From Pseudomonas chlororaphis (lineage in GTDB: Bacteria > Pseudomonadota > Gammaproteobacteria > Pseudomonadales > Pseudomonadaceae): a DNA stretch of 64,000 nt. Positions 52,137-60,753 of the stretch are shown here, one piece after another. Each line of letters begins with the position of its first letter. Positions within the stretch are counted from its first letter, which is position 1. Location: the NCBI GenBank assembly GCA_001023535.1, contig CP011020.1, positions 4,291,734 to 4,355,733 of the forward strand, in the 5' to 3' direction. Under the pieces are notes generated by a model. The model saw nothing but the letters and a program-made list of their open reading frames with translations. It searched no databases and was not told the DNA's origin. The translations under genes were made by a program, and so were the position numbers.

Positions 52137-53168
52137 TCAGGGAATGGGTTTGTCCAGCCAGCCGAGCAAGGCCTTGTGGAAGCGCTCCGGCTCTTCCATT
52201 TGCGGCGCGTGCCCCAGGTTGGGGAACTCCACCAGGGTCGACTGGGGGATCAACTGTGCAACCTGTTTGCCCAATACCTCATAGCGGCCCAACCTGGCCT
52301 TCACGGCGGGTGGCGCGATGTCGCTGCCGATGGCCGTGGTGTCGGCGGTGCCGATCAGCAGCAGGGTGGGGACGCGCAGGTCCTTGAACTCGTAGTAGAC
52401 CGGCTGGGTGAAGATCATGTCGTAGATCAGCGCCGAGTTCCACGCCACTTGCGTATGCCCCGGCCCTTTGTTCAAGCCGGCGAGCATGTCCACCCAGCGA
52501 TCGAACTCAGGCTTCCAGCGCCCTGCGTAATAGGTCTTGCGTTCGTAATCGCGGATGCCGTCGGCACTGAGCTTGAGCTCGCGCTGGTACCACTGGTCGA
52601 CGCTACGGTAGGGCACGCCGAGGGCTTTCCAGTCCTCCAGGCCAATGGGGTTGACCAGCGCCAGGCGCTCGACCTGATCGGGAAACTGCAAGGCATAGCG
52701 GGTGGCGAGCATGCCACCGGTGGAGTGGCCCAGCACCGTGGCTTTCTGCACGCCGAGGGTCTTGAGCAGGGCCTGGGTATTGCTCGCCAACTGTTGGAAA
52801 CTGTACTGGTAATGGTCGGGTTTGCTCGAGGTGCAGAAACCGATCTGGTCCGGCGCGATCACCCGGTAGCCTTGCTCGCTGAGGGTCTTGATCGAGTCGC
52901 CCCACGTGGCGGCGCAGAAGTTCTTGCCATGCATCAGCACCACCGTGTGGCCATTGACCTTGCCCTGGGCCGGTACGTCCATGTAGCCCATCTGCAAGGC
53001 CTTGCCCTGGGACTGGAAGGCGAAGTGCTTGAGCGTGTAGGGGTAGTCGAAGCCTTCCAGTTGCGCGCCGTAGGCCGGGCCTTGCGACAGGTTGGCGGCC
53101 TGGGCGAACCAGGGCAGCGAGGCAGTCAGGAACAGGCTCGGCAGCCAGCGAGCGGTAGAACGCGACAT
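52137..53168 (-). CDS. Secreted alpha/beta hydrolase
   Basis: A 343-residue exported hydrolase. ATG 53168 follows AAGGAG and starts a signal peptide (LPSLFLTASLPWFAQA). The fold has HGKNFCAATWGDSI (oxyanion), GHSTGGMLATRYAL (nucleophile Ser), LLIGTADTTAI (acid) and PNLGHAPQMEEP (His). The substrate may be an ester or lactone; family relatives are annotated as carboxylesterases or dehalogenase-like. It forms a two-gene operon with the following dehydrogenase. Confidence 0.9.
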   Translation of the reverse strand: MSRSTARWLPSLFLTASLPWFAQAANLSQGPAYGAQLEGFDYPYTLKHFAFQSQGKALQMGYMDVPAQGKVNGHTVVLMHGKNFCAATWGDSIKTLSEQGYRVIAPDQIGFCTSSKPDHYQYSFQQLASNTQALLKTLGVQKATVLGHSTGGMLATRYALQFPDQVERLALVNPIGLEDWKALGVPYRSVDQWYQRELKLSADGIRDYERKTYYAGRWKPEFDRWVDMLAGLNKGPGHTQVAWNSALIYDMIFTQPVYYEFKDLRVPTLLLIGTADTTAIGSDIAPPAVKARLGRYEVLGKQVAQLIPQSTLVEFPNLGHAPQMEEPERFHKALLGWLDKPIP

Positions 53169-53268
53169 GGTCAATCTCCTTGGGGACCGCCGCCGATCCT
53201 GGGGCGGTCCGATTATGGCGACATTAACCACAGGCAACCAAACCGCTCGAACGTTCCACCGCGCGCCG

Positions 53269-53715
53269 TCAATGGGCCGGGTAATCCGCCACCACGGTTT
53301 GCGTGCCGTCCTTCTTCAGGCCGATCACTTGGTAGGCATCGCTCATGCCGTCCATTTCCATGCCGGGCGAACCCATGGGCATGCCGGGCGCGGCGACACC
53401 GAGCAAGTCATCGCGCTTGCTCAACGCCAGTACCTGCTCGGCCGGGACATGACCCTCGACGAATTTGCCGTTGATCTCGGCGGTGTGGCACGAGCGCAGG
53501 TTGGGCGCCACGCCCAGGCGTTGCTTGACCGAAGCCATGTCGGCTTCGACATGGTCATTGACCTTGAAACCGTTGTCTTGCAGGTGCGAAATCCACTTTT
53601 TGCAGCAGCCGCAGTTGGCATCGCGGTGCACGTCGATGGTGACCGGTTCGGCGGCCTGGGCCAGGGTGGTCAGGAACAAGGCGCTCAGGGCGAGCAGGTG
53701 CAGGGGCTTGGCCAT
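53269..53715 (-). CDS. DUF411 metal-related periplasmic protein
   Basis: A 148-residue protein with a signal peptide (LALSALFLTTLAQA) and the DUF411 core. This includes HRDANCGCCKKWISHLQDNG (CxCC), the LRSCHTAEINGKFVEGHVPA region and APGMPMGSPGMEM near the end. The Met-rich tail and Cys cluster suggest copper or other metal binding; DUF411 genes are often near copper-resistance genes, although none is adjacent here. ATG 53715 has a weak ribosome site. Confidence 0.85.
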   Translation of the reverse strand: MAKPLHLLALSALFLTTLAQAAEPVTIDVHRDANCGCCKKWISHLQDNGFKVNDHVEADMASVKQRLGVAPNLRSCHTAEINGKFVEGHVPAEQVLALSKRDDLLGVAAPGMPMGSPGMEMDGMSDAYQVIGLKKDGTQTVVADYPAH

Positions 53716-53843
53716 GGAGGGGCTCTCATGTCGAACGATTGGGCGGCAGGATAGCAGAGTAGCGAGGCAGAGCTGACAGGGGGCTGAAGCGCAGATGACA
53801 GAATTGTCAGGCGGGACTGAGGATGGGGGCGTCAGCCATACCC

Positions 53844-53934
53844 TGTGGGAGCCGAGCTTGCTCGCGATAACGGCAGGCCAGCCAACATGATTGTCGACTG
53901 ACATACCGCTATCGCGAAAGCTCGGCTTCCACGG
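53844..53934. repeat. REP-like inverted pair
   Basis: Arms TGTGGGAGCCGAGCTTGCTC and GAAAGCTCGGCTTCCAC, with a 40-bp middle section, occupy the gap before the chemoreceptor 3' end. A diverged copy of the GTGGGAGCGGGCTTGC family. Confidence 0.8.
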
Positions 53935-53952
53935 AGGTTATGGCCGTAGCCG

Positions 53953-55947
53953 TTAGCGCACCTTGAATCGACCCATGATCGCATTCACCCGGCTGTTGGC
54001 GTCCAGCAGTTGTCGGGTGTTGTTTTCACTGGCCAGGCCGCTTTCCACCAGTTCCTCCACCATGTGGCGGATCTGCACCATGCTGCGGTTGATCTCCTCG
54101 GTCACCGCGCTTTGCTGTTCGGCGGCGGTGGCGATCTGGGTGCTCAGGCTGTTGATCTGGCTGACGGAACCGGCCATTTCGTCCAGGCCCGAGTTGACTC
54201 GGGAAGTCGCATCGGCGGCCGACTGACAACTGGCCTGGGTGTTTTCCATCGCCTGCACCGAAGAGCTTACGCCCTGGGTCAGCCGGGTCAGCATTTCGTT
54301 GATCTCCGAGGTGCTGGCCTGGGTACGGGCGGCGAGGGCGCGGACCTCGTCGGCCACCACGGCAAAGCCGCGACCCTGCTCGCCGGCCCGTGCGGCCTCG
54401 ATGGCGGCGTTGAGGGCCAGCAGGTTGGTCTGCCCGGCAATGGCGCCGATCACGCCGAGGATCTCGGTGATGCGCTGGGCATCCTGCTGCATGCTTTCGA
54501 CCTTGCGGGTCGCGCTGGACACTTCGTCGATCAGCGCCACGACGCTGTTGGACGCCTCGCCGACGACCACGCGAGAGCGATCGGCGTGCTCGTTGGCGCG
54601 CTGGGTGAACGCGGCGGTCTCGGCGGCGTTCTGCGCCACGCTTTCGGCCGTGGAGCTCATCTCGGTAATGGCGGTCACGGTCTGGTCGGTTTCCGAGGCG
54701 TGGCGCATCAGGATCTCGCTGGTGTGGGCCGAGGTCCGTTGCAGGTTCTCAAGGCTGGAGGCCATGGCGCCGGTGGCCTGGGTGACTTCGCCAATCATGT
54801 TCTGCAGGTAGGCGATGAAGCCGTTGACCGAATGCCCGATAGCGCCCAGTTCATCTTCGGCGCGAATGGTGATGCGTCGGGTCAGGTCGGCATCGCCCGT
54901 GGACAAGGCGTCGATGTTGCCCTTGAGGATCTTCATGCGGTTGGTCAGTTGACGGATCGCGTACAACTGCATCAGCACCAGCAGGATCACCATCGGGATT
55001 TGCAGCAGGCTCAGCGTGTTCAACACATCGTCGCGCTGGGCGGTGATCAGGCGGGTCGGCAATGCGGTCGCCAGGAACCACGGCGAGCCTTCGATGGGGC
55101 GCATGAAAAAGGTGCTGGCCACGCCGTTGTTGTCGAACTCGATCCGTTGCAGCGGCTGGTCACGGTGGGCCAGGCCGGCCTGGACCTGGGCGGCGAAGGG
55201 CGAGCTGGCGGCCAGTTCGCTGATGTTCTTCAGGACGATCGGCCCGTTGATGCGCGAACTGTTGCTGATGATTTTGCCGTCGCCTTCGACGATCAGCATC
55301 TCGGCGCTCAGGTCGGCTTCCTTGCGCGCCACCAGCTCGTTGAAGAAGCCCAGGGTCACGTCGATGGTCGACACGCCATAGGGCACGCCGTTTTTCTGGA
55401 TGGCCATGGCGCAGTTGGTGCGTGGCTCGGCGCTGGCGTCGTCCTTGTAGGCCGCGGCCCAGGCGCACTTGCCCGCCGGGGTGGCCATACCGCCCTTGTG
55501 CCAGGGTTGCTCGTAGTAGTTCGGCGCGGCGTCACTGTTCCAGAAGGTATTGACCACTAGCTTGCCGGAGGCATCGCGGTGCCAGAACGTACTGAACTTG
55601 CTGCGCCCCTCGGCGCGCTGGTTCGGCAGCGGCCAGATCCCGCCGCCAAACACTTTCAGCTCGCCGTACTGGTCCACCAGCCCTGGCAGCACTTTGTCGA
55701 TGGCGTCGCTGTCGAGCAGTGGAATGGTCTGGGTGATGCTGCGCTGCTGGGCCTGCACCTTGTTCAATTCGCCCTGGATCTGCTGGGCGACTTCGCCAAT
55801 GCGGTTGAGGACCACCTGTTCTTCGGTATGGCGCAGCTTGGGCGCGACCAGGTAACTGATGCCCACGACCGTCAGGATCGACAGCACCAGGATGAATAGA
55901 ACCAGGAACAGCGTGTAGCGAGCCTGAATCGTTCGGAATGCGGGCAT
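53953..55947 (-). CDS. Methyl-accepting chemotaxis protein, dCache sensor
   Basis: A 664-residue chemoreceptor. TM1 is at about residues 10-32. A periplasmic region of about 280 residues with Cache-like features ([30 protein letters not shown]) follows, then TM2 ([15 protein letters not shown]), HAMP, and a cytoplasmic hairpin. The hairpin tip reads [20 protein letters not shown]. It has the usual 36-heptad class length for Pseudomonas. No C-terminal CheR-binding pentapeptide is seen. The ligand cannot be predicted with confidence. ATG 55947 follows AAGGAACC. Confidence 0.92.
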   Translation of the reverse strand: MPAFRTIQARYTLFLVLFILVLSILTVVGISYLVAPKLRHTEEQVVLNRIGEVAQQIQGELNKVQAQQRSITQTIPLLDSDAIDKVLPGLVDQYGELKVFGGGIWPLPNQRAEGRSKFSTFWHRDASGKLVVNTFWNSDAAPNYYEQPWHKGGMATPAGKCAWAAAYKDDASAEPRTNCAMAIQKNGVPYGVSTIDVTLGFFNELVARKEADLSAEMLIVEGDGKIISNSSRINGPIVLKNISELAASSPFAAQVQAGLAHRDQPLQRIEFDNNGVASTFFMRPIEGSPWFLATALPTRLITAQRDDVLNTLSLLQIPMVILLVLMQLYAIRQLTNRMKILKGNIDALSTGDADLTRRITIRAEDELGAIGHSVNGFIAYLQNMIGEVTQATGAMASSLENLQRTSAHTSEILMRHASETDQTVTAITEMSSTAESVAQNAAETAAFTQRANEHADRSRVVVGEASNSVVALIDEVSSATRKVESMQQDAQRITEILGVIGAIAGQTNLLALNAAIEAARAGEQGRGFAVVADEVRALAARTQASTSEINEMLTRLTQGVSSSVQAMENTQASCQSAADATSRVNSGLDEMAGSVSQINSLSTQIATAAEQQSAVTEEINRSMVQIRHMVEELVESGLASENNTRQLLDANSRVNAIMGRFKVR

Positions 55948-56203
55948 GGGGGTGGTTCCTTGCACGGAGGCGTCTTTCAAGAACAGTTGGGATGAACGTA
56001 CCAACTTGTATCGGCGCGCCTCGCCCAAGCTTGAATGCCGTGCATCGGCGGTGTCGTGGGCCCTGGCAGCAAGTGATCGCCCGTAGGCGAACAGGCAGGT
56101 TGGCCTGTACCATGGGCCGCCCGTGCGCTGCCCGTCATCGCTCGATCCGGTGTCACCCCGGCAGGCCCCGGGCTACAGAACGGCAACATTCAGGAAATTG
56201 GCA

Positions 56204-56392
56204 ATGACTCATTCACAACGCTTGAAGTACTCGATTCTGATCGTCCTCGTGGTCCTGGCGATCATGCTGGGCCTGTCCTGGATGCAGGGCAAAGGCATGA
56301 TCAGCGAGCAGCTGTTTCAATACATCGCCATTGCCGTGGCGGTCATCGTGGTGGTGATCAACGGTGTGATGCGGCGCAAGGTCAAGCCCTGA
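56204..56392 (+). CDS. Small two-helix membrane protein
   Basis: A 62-residue protein with two hydrophobic helices (SILIVLVVLAIMLGLSWM and IAIAVAVIVVVINGVM) and a basic C-terminus. ATG 56204 has GGAAA upstream. The gene ends 9 bp before the convergent regulator. It resembles short conserved Pseudomonas membrane proteins with no known role. Confidence 0.7.
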   Translation: MTHSQRLKYSILIVLVVLAIMLGLSWMQGKGMISEQLFQYIAIAVAVIVVVINGVMRRKVKP

Positions 56393-56401
56393 CCCCAGGC
56401 G

Positions 56402-56782
56402 TCACTCACCGGCCTCGATCACGGCCATGGCCTTGGGGTGCAGGCAGTAGCTCTTGTCGGGGTTGAGGACGATGACCCCCTCGCTGCACAGGCGCTTCAA
56501 CACCTCGCGAACACTGAGAAAGGACAACGGAATGTCCAGCCCCAGCAACTGGCTGTGTACACCCCGCACGCCCAGGCCGTGATTGTCCTCGGCCGCCTTG
56601 AGCAGCGCGTCGATGACCTTGAGGCGAATCAGGCTGGTCCTCAGCCCGAAGCTCTTGAGCAGGCGCCGGATGTGTTCATTGCCGCCGCGCTCGGCGGGCC
56701 TGGCGAAGACGGTGTGGGGGACGGCCAGCGAAACGCCGGTCGGTCGTGGCTTGCCCTCCATGGGCAGTTGCGCGTTACGCAT
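56402..56782 (-). CDS. Fur-like winged-helix regulator (PA2384-like)
   Basis: A 126-residue protein with a winged-helix of the Fur type (LLKSFGLRTSLIRLKVIDAL then LSFLSVREVLKRLCSEGVIV) but without the His/Cys-rich metal-sensing dimer domain of true Fur. ATG 56782 follows AAGGAG. Its divergent position next to pvdQ equals that of PA2384 beside PA2385 (pvdQ) in P. aeruginosa; PA2384 is reported to influence iron and quorum-sensing genes. The assignment rests on this context and shape. Confidence 0.75.
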   Translation of the reverse strand: MRNAQLPMEGKPRPTGVSLAVPHTVFARPAERGGNEHIRRLLKSFGLRTSLIRLKVIDALLKAAEDNHGLGVRGVHSQLLGLDIPLSFLSVREVLKRLCSEGVIVLNPDKSYCLHPKAMAVIEAGE

Positions 56783-56928
56783 GCAGAAACTCCTTACCAG
56801 CCTGTTCAGAAAAGGTCACGGATACTCTCCTGTAATAGGACGAACGAGGGCGGGCAATCATGAAGGGCGGGATGTGAAAAATTTGCCCTTGCTTCGTCAA
56901 ACCCCGTGATAGAACGCCCTTCAGGCGA

Positions 56929-56952
56929 TTAATTTTTTTTCATCCGGTTCGT
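56929..56952 (+). promoter_or_regulatory. Candidate PvdS iron-starvation box before pvdQ
   Basis: TTAAT at 56929-56933 is followed, exactly 16 bases later, by CGT at 56950-56952. The PvdS consensus is TAAAT-N16-CGT, so there is one mismatch. Transcription would begin near 56960, about 120 nt before the pvdQ ATG. Confidence 0.5.
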
Positions 56953-57080
56953 TTCCAGGGGAGGCACATTCCGTTCGAACGGGCGGCGTGTGGATGTTCC
57001 AGGGCGAACCGCAGCCGGTTGTCACGAGCGTCGGTGGCCGTCCTGGTTTTCTGAAGTCTTCATCTGGAGTGAACGTGAGA

Positions 57081-59429
57081 ATGTCCGGGCAGTTATCGAG
57101 GATGGCCCTCGCGGGCGCTTTTATGGGCGTAGCCCTGGGGCTCAGCCCCGTGGTCGTGGCGCATGACGACCTGGCGCAGGCCAGCGCCGAGATCCGCCGC
57201 ACCCGTTTTGGCGTGCCGCATATTCGTGCCCAGGATGAGCGCGGCCTGGGTTACGGCATCGGCTATGCGTACGCCCAGGACAATCTCTGCCTGTTGGCGA
57301 ACGAGATCGTCACGGTCAATGGCCAGCGCTCGCGCTACTTCGGGCCCGAGCAACTGACGGTGGAGCAGCGGGAAAACCGTGTCAGCGATGTGTTTTTCAA
57401 CTGGCTCAACACGCCGCAGGCGGTGTCCGGCTTCTGGCAGGCCCAGACGCCACCGGTCCAGCAACGGATCGAAGGCTACGTGGCGGGTTACAACCGGGCG
57501 CTGGCCGAGCGCAAGGCCAAAGGCCTGCCCGTGGAGTGCGCCAGCGAATGGGTTCGGCCGATCACGGCGCTGGACCTGGTCAAGCTGACCCGGCGCCTGT
57601 TGGTGGAAGGCGGCGTTGGCCAGTTCGCCGAAGCCCTGGCCGGAGCGCAGCCACCCCAGGCGAGCGCACTCAATGGCGCTGTCGCCAACGATTTTGCAGA
57701 CGCCGCGACCCGGCAGCAACGGTTCGCCCTGGAGCGCGGCAGCAATGCGCTGGCCATCGGCAGCGAGCGTTCGTTCAACGGTCGCGGGATGTTGCTGGCC
57801 AACCCGCACTTTCCCTGGGTGGGCGGCATGCGCTTCTACCAGATGCACCTGACCATTCCCGGCAAGCTGGATGTCATGGGCGCGGCCCTGCCGGGTCTGC
57901 CAGTGATCAACATCGGGTTCAGCCAGCACCTGGCCTGGACCCACACTGTCGACACCTCCAAGCATTTCACTCTGTACCGCCTGCAACTCGACCCGAAGGA
58001 CCCGACCCGCTACCTGATCGACGGCCAGTCGGTGCCAATGAGCCAACAAGCGGTCACGGTGGACGTCAAGCAACCTGACGGGCAGGTCAAAGCGGTGTCC
58101 CGCGTAGTCTACGGCTCGCAGTTCGGGCCAATCGTCCAGTGGCCAGGCAAGCTCGACTGGGATAACCGCTTCGCTTTCAGCCTGCGGGACGCGAACCTGG
58201 ACAACGACCGAGTGCTGGAGCAGTGGCACGCCATGAACCAGGCGGTCTCGCTCAAGGACTTGCAGGGCTCCGTGCATCGCATCCAGGGTATCCCTTGGGT
58301 CAACACCCTGGCGGTGGACGACCAGGGGCAGAGCCTCTACATGAACCTGTCGGTGGTGCCGAACGTCAACGCTGCCAAGCTGGCACGCTGCAGCGACCCC
58401 CGGGCCGGGCTGCAACTGATCGTGCTGGACGGTTCGCGCAGTGAATGTGCCTGGGATGTGGATCCCAACGCCGCGCAACAGGGCATATATGCCGCCGACC
58501 AGTTGCCGCAGTTGCTGCGACGCGACTACGTGCAGAACTCCAACGATTCGGCCTGGATGGTCAATCCGGCGCAGCCACTGACTGGCTATTCGCCGCTGAT
58601 CAGCCAGCACGGCCAGCCGCTGGGCTTGCGTTCACGGTTTGCCCTGGATCGGCTGGGCTCGCTCGCCAAGGACGGAGCGGTGAAGGTGGAAGATCTGCAA
58701 CGCATGGTCATGGACGATCGGGTCTACCTGGCTGACCAGGTCGTGCCTGACTTGCTTGGCGCATGCGCCGCCCAGGCCGGCAAAGACGCCGCGGCAATCG
58801 CCGAGGCCTGTGCCAGCCTCAAGACCTGGGATCGCACTGCGGGCTTGCACAGTGGGCTGGGTTTCGTGCACTTCCAGCACATCATGGAACGCGTGCAGGC
58901 GCTGCCTGAATCGTGGCGGGTCGCGTTCGATCCAAAAGACCCGCAACACACCCCGCGCGGCCTGGCGATCGAGCGACCGGCGGTGCTCAAGGCCGTGCGC
59001 GAGGCCATGCTGGCCTCGGTGGCGGCAGTGGAGGCTGCGCAATGGTCTAAGGACCGTCAATGGCAAGACATTCAAGTCGCCAGCAGCGGTGACCGGCAGA
59101 CACCGATCCACGGCGGGCCAGGGGAACTGGGGATCTACAACGCCATCCAGAGCGTACCGGCGGCGAACGGCAAGCGCGAAGTGGTCGGCGGCACCAGCTA
59201 CCTGCAAGTGGTGACCTTCGACGACAAGGGGCCACAGGCCCAGGGGTTGTTGGCGTTCTCGTTGTCCAGCGACCCGGCGTCGCCTTACTCAACCGACCAG
59301 ACCCGGGCGTTTTCGCAGAAGCAATGGAGTGTGTTGCCGTTCACCGAAGAGCAAATCAAGGCCGACCCGGATTACCAGGCCGTGATCATTCGTGAGCGCG
59401 ATGAAATAGGCCGGGTGGCAAGGCACTAG
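57081..59429 (+). CDS. pvdQ: Acyl-homoserine lactone acylase PvdQ
   Basis: A 782-residue Ntn-hydrolase precursor. The signal peptide runs to about residue 33. The self-cleavage site is GSNALAIGSE: Ser221 becomes the N-terminal nucleophile of the beta chain. Nearby NPHFPWVGGMRFYQMHLTIP and later VQNSNDSAWMVNP and GGTSYLQVVTF match PvdQ. In Pseudomonas it removes the myristoyl chain from pyoverdine precursors in the periplasm and also breaks long-chain acyl-homoserine lactones. ATG 57081 is chosen; a GTG two codons earlier has the better-placed GGAG. The rest of the pyoverdine genes are not in the window. Confidence 0.93.
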   Translation: MSGQLSRMALAGAFMGVALGLSPVVVAHDDLAQASAEIRRTRFGVPHIRAQDERGLGYGIGYAYAQDNLCLLANEIVTVNGQRSRYFGPEQLTVEQRENRVSDVFFNWLNTPQAVSGFWQAQTPPVQQRIEGYVAGYNRALAERKAKGLPVECASEWVRPITALDLVKLTRRLLVEGGVGQFAEALAGAQPPQASALNGAVANDFADAATRQQRFALERGSNALAIGSERSFNGRGMLLANPHFPWVGGMRFYQMHLTIPGKLDVMGAALPGLPVINIGFSQHLAWTHTVDTSKHFTLYRLQLDPKDPTRYLIDGQSVPMSQQAVTVDVKQPDGQVKAVSRVVYGSQFGPIVQWPGKLDWDNRFAFSLRDANLDNDRVLEQWHAMNQAVSLKDLQGSVHRIQGIPWVNTLAVDDQGQSLYMNLSVVPNVNAAKLARCSDPRAGLQLIVLDGSRSECAWDVDPNAAQQGIYAADQLPQLLRRDYVQNSNDSAWMVNPAQPLTGYSPLISQHGQPLGLRSRFALDRLGSLAKDGAVKVEDLQRMVMDDRVYLADQVVPDLLGACAAQAGKDAAAIAEACASLKTWDRTAGLHSGLGFVHFQHIMERVQALPESWRVAFDPKDPQHTPRGLAIERPAVLKAVREAMLASVAAVEAAQWSKDRQWQDIQVASSGDRQTPIHGGPGELGIYNAIQSVPAANGKREVVGGTSYLQVVTFDDKGPQAQGLLAFSLSSDPASPYSTDQTRAFSQKQWSVLPFTEEQIKADPDYQAVIIRERDEIGRVARH

Positions 59430-59472
59430 GCCTCATTCCCACAGGAGAGATGGGGCCGGCCGGCCCCCCCCC

Positions 59473-59565
59473 TGTGGGAGCGAGCTTGCTCGCGAAAGCG
59501 GCAGTCCAGGCGACATTGATGTTGGCTGGGCTCAAGTCTTCGCGAGCAGGCTCACTCCCGCCGGG
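59473..59565. repeat. REP-like inverted pair after pvdQ
   Basis: TGTGGGAGCGAGCTTGCTCG and a partner ending GAGCAGGCTCACTCCCG flank 50 bp. Just before it, GGGGCCGGCCGGCCCC (59452-59467) is a perfect 16-bp palindrome. Confidence 0.82.
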
Positions 59566-59572
59566 GAATCAT

Positions 59573-60580
59573 TCAGTGTGGAGCTGGCCGTTGCCCTATG
59601 GCGTTGAGGACCGGGTTGCCATCCTTGTTCTGGGTCAGGTAGACCGGCAGGACCTTGGGCAAGGAAGGCACCAGGTTCTGCACTTCATTGAGGCTGTAGA
59701 TCCCGCCGATACGCAGGGAGCCGGTGCTGTTGTCGGCCAGCATGACCGGGCGGGCGAGATAGCGATTGATCAGCGGCAGTGCCTCGCTGAGGGCGAGGTT
59801 GTCCAGCACCAGCTTGCCGTTGCGCCACGCCAGTGAGCTGTCATCGGCGCCAATGTCACGCACCTGCGGCTGGTAGTCGCCGGCCTTGTAGCTGGCCTGC
59901 ATGCCTGGGGTCAGCTGCGAACCGGTGCTGGCGAGCGCCTGGTTGCTGGTCACCCACACGGAACCTTCCACCAGCGTGACCCGCACCTGATCCTGGTACA
60001 TCCAGACATTGAAGCGAGTGCCTGTCACGCGCACCTGGCCCTGGCCTGCGCGGACGACAAAGGGGTGCTGCTTGTCATGGCTGACATCGAAAAATGCCTC
60101 GCCCTTTTCCAGCGTCACCCGACGCTCATGCTTGTAATTGGCAAATACCAGCTCGCTGCCCAGGTTGAGCTCCACCTGGCTGCCGTCGCTCAAGGTGATA
60201 TGGCGCACATTTGCGCCGGCCTCGAAGTGTTCATAGGAATTGGCGACCCAGCCGAGGTGCCAACCCGTGAACGCCGCCAGGGGCAAGCCGACGGCCAGCA
60301 CTGCCGCCGCAACGGCCAGCCGGCTCCAGCGGGACCGAGGCCGGGGCGCCGGGGATGCGAGGGTGGCGGGCGGCTCGACGCGGGGCAGGTGATCGGCCGT
60401 CGCCCAGATCTCCAGCATGGCTTCATATTCGAACGCATGCAGGGGATCGGCATCGTGCCATTGCTTGAAGGCCCGTCGCTCGGCATCGGTGCAGTCGCTG
60501 GCATGCAAGCGCATGCACCAATGGGCGGCTGCATCGGTGATGGCGTCGTATTCGGCTTCCGAGAGTGTAGGTTCGGTCAT
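59573..60580 (-). CDS. FecR family transmembrane sigma regulator, orphan
   Basis: A 335-residue FecR protein. The N-terminal anti-sigma part has AAHWCMRLHASDCTDAERRA (DUF4880-like) and the Trp pattern WHDADPLHAF. One TM helix (LAVAAAVLAVGLPLAAFTGW) follows, then the periplasmic FecR domain (HITLSDGSQVELNLGSELVF) and a C-terminal STN-like part. It would pass a signal from a TonB-dependent receptor to an ECF sigma factor. No fecI gene is next to it, and no receptor gene is seen, which is unusual. Confidence 0.9.
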   Translation of the reverse strand: MTEPTLSEAEYDAITDAAAHWCMRLHASDCTDAERRAFKQWHDADPLHAFEYEAMLEIWATADHLPRVEPPATLASPAPRPRSRWSRLAVAAAVLAVGLPLAAFTGWHLGWVANSYEHFEAGANVRHITLSDGSQVELNLGSELVFANYKHERRVTLEKGEAFFDVSHDKQHPFVVRAGQGQVRVTGTRFNVWMYQDQVRVTLVEGSVWVTSNQALASTGSQLTPGMQASYKAGDYQPQVRDIGADDSSLAWRNGKLVLDNLALSEALPLINRYLARPVMLADNSTGSLRIGGIYSLNEVQNLVPSLPKVLPVYLTQNKDGNPVLNAIGQRPAPH

Positions 60581-60753
60581 TGACTCTTCCTGGTTTGCCG
60601 CATTCTAACCTTCGGCAGGCGCTGCCGAGAACTGCCGTCATGGCGTTTGAACATCAAATGAGCCGGTTTTTACCCAAAGACGCGAACAAAGGCCTACCTT
60701 CGCACACGCGTCGTGAAAAAAAGATCAACGCCGCTCGCCAACGCCTTTGTCAA

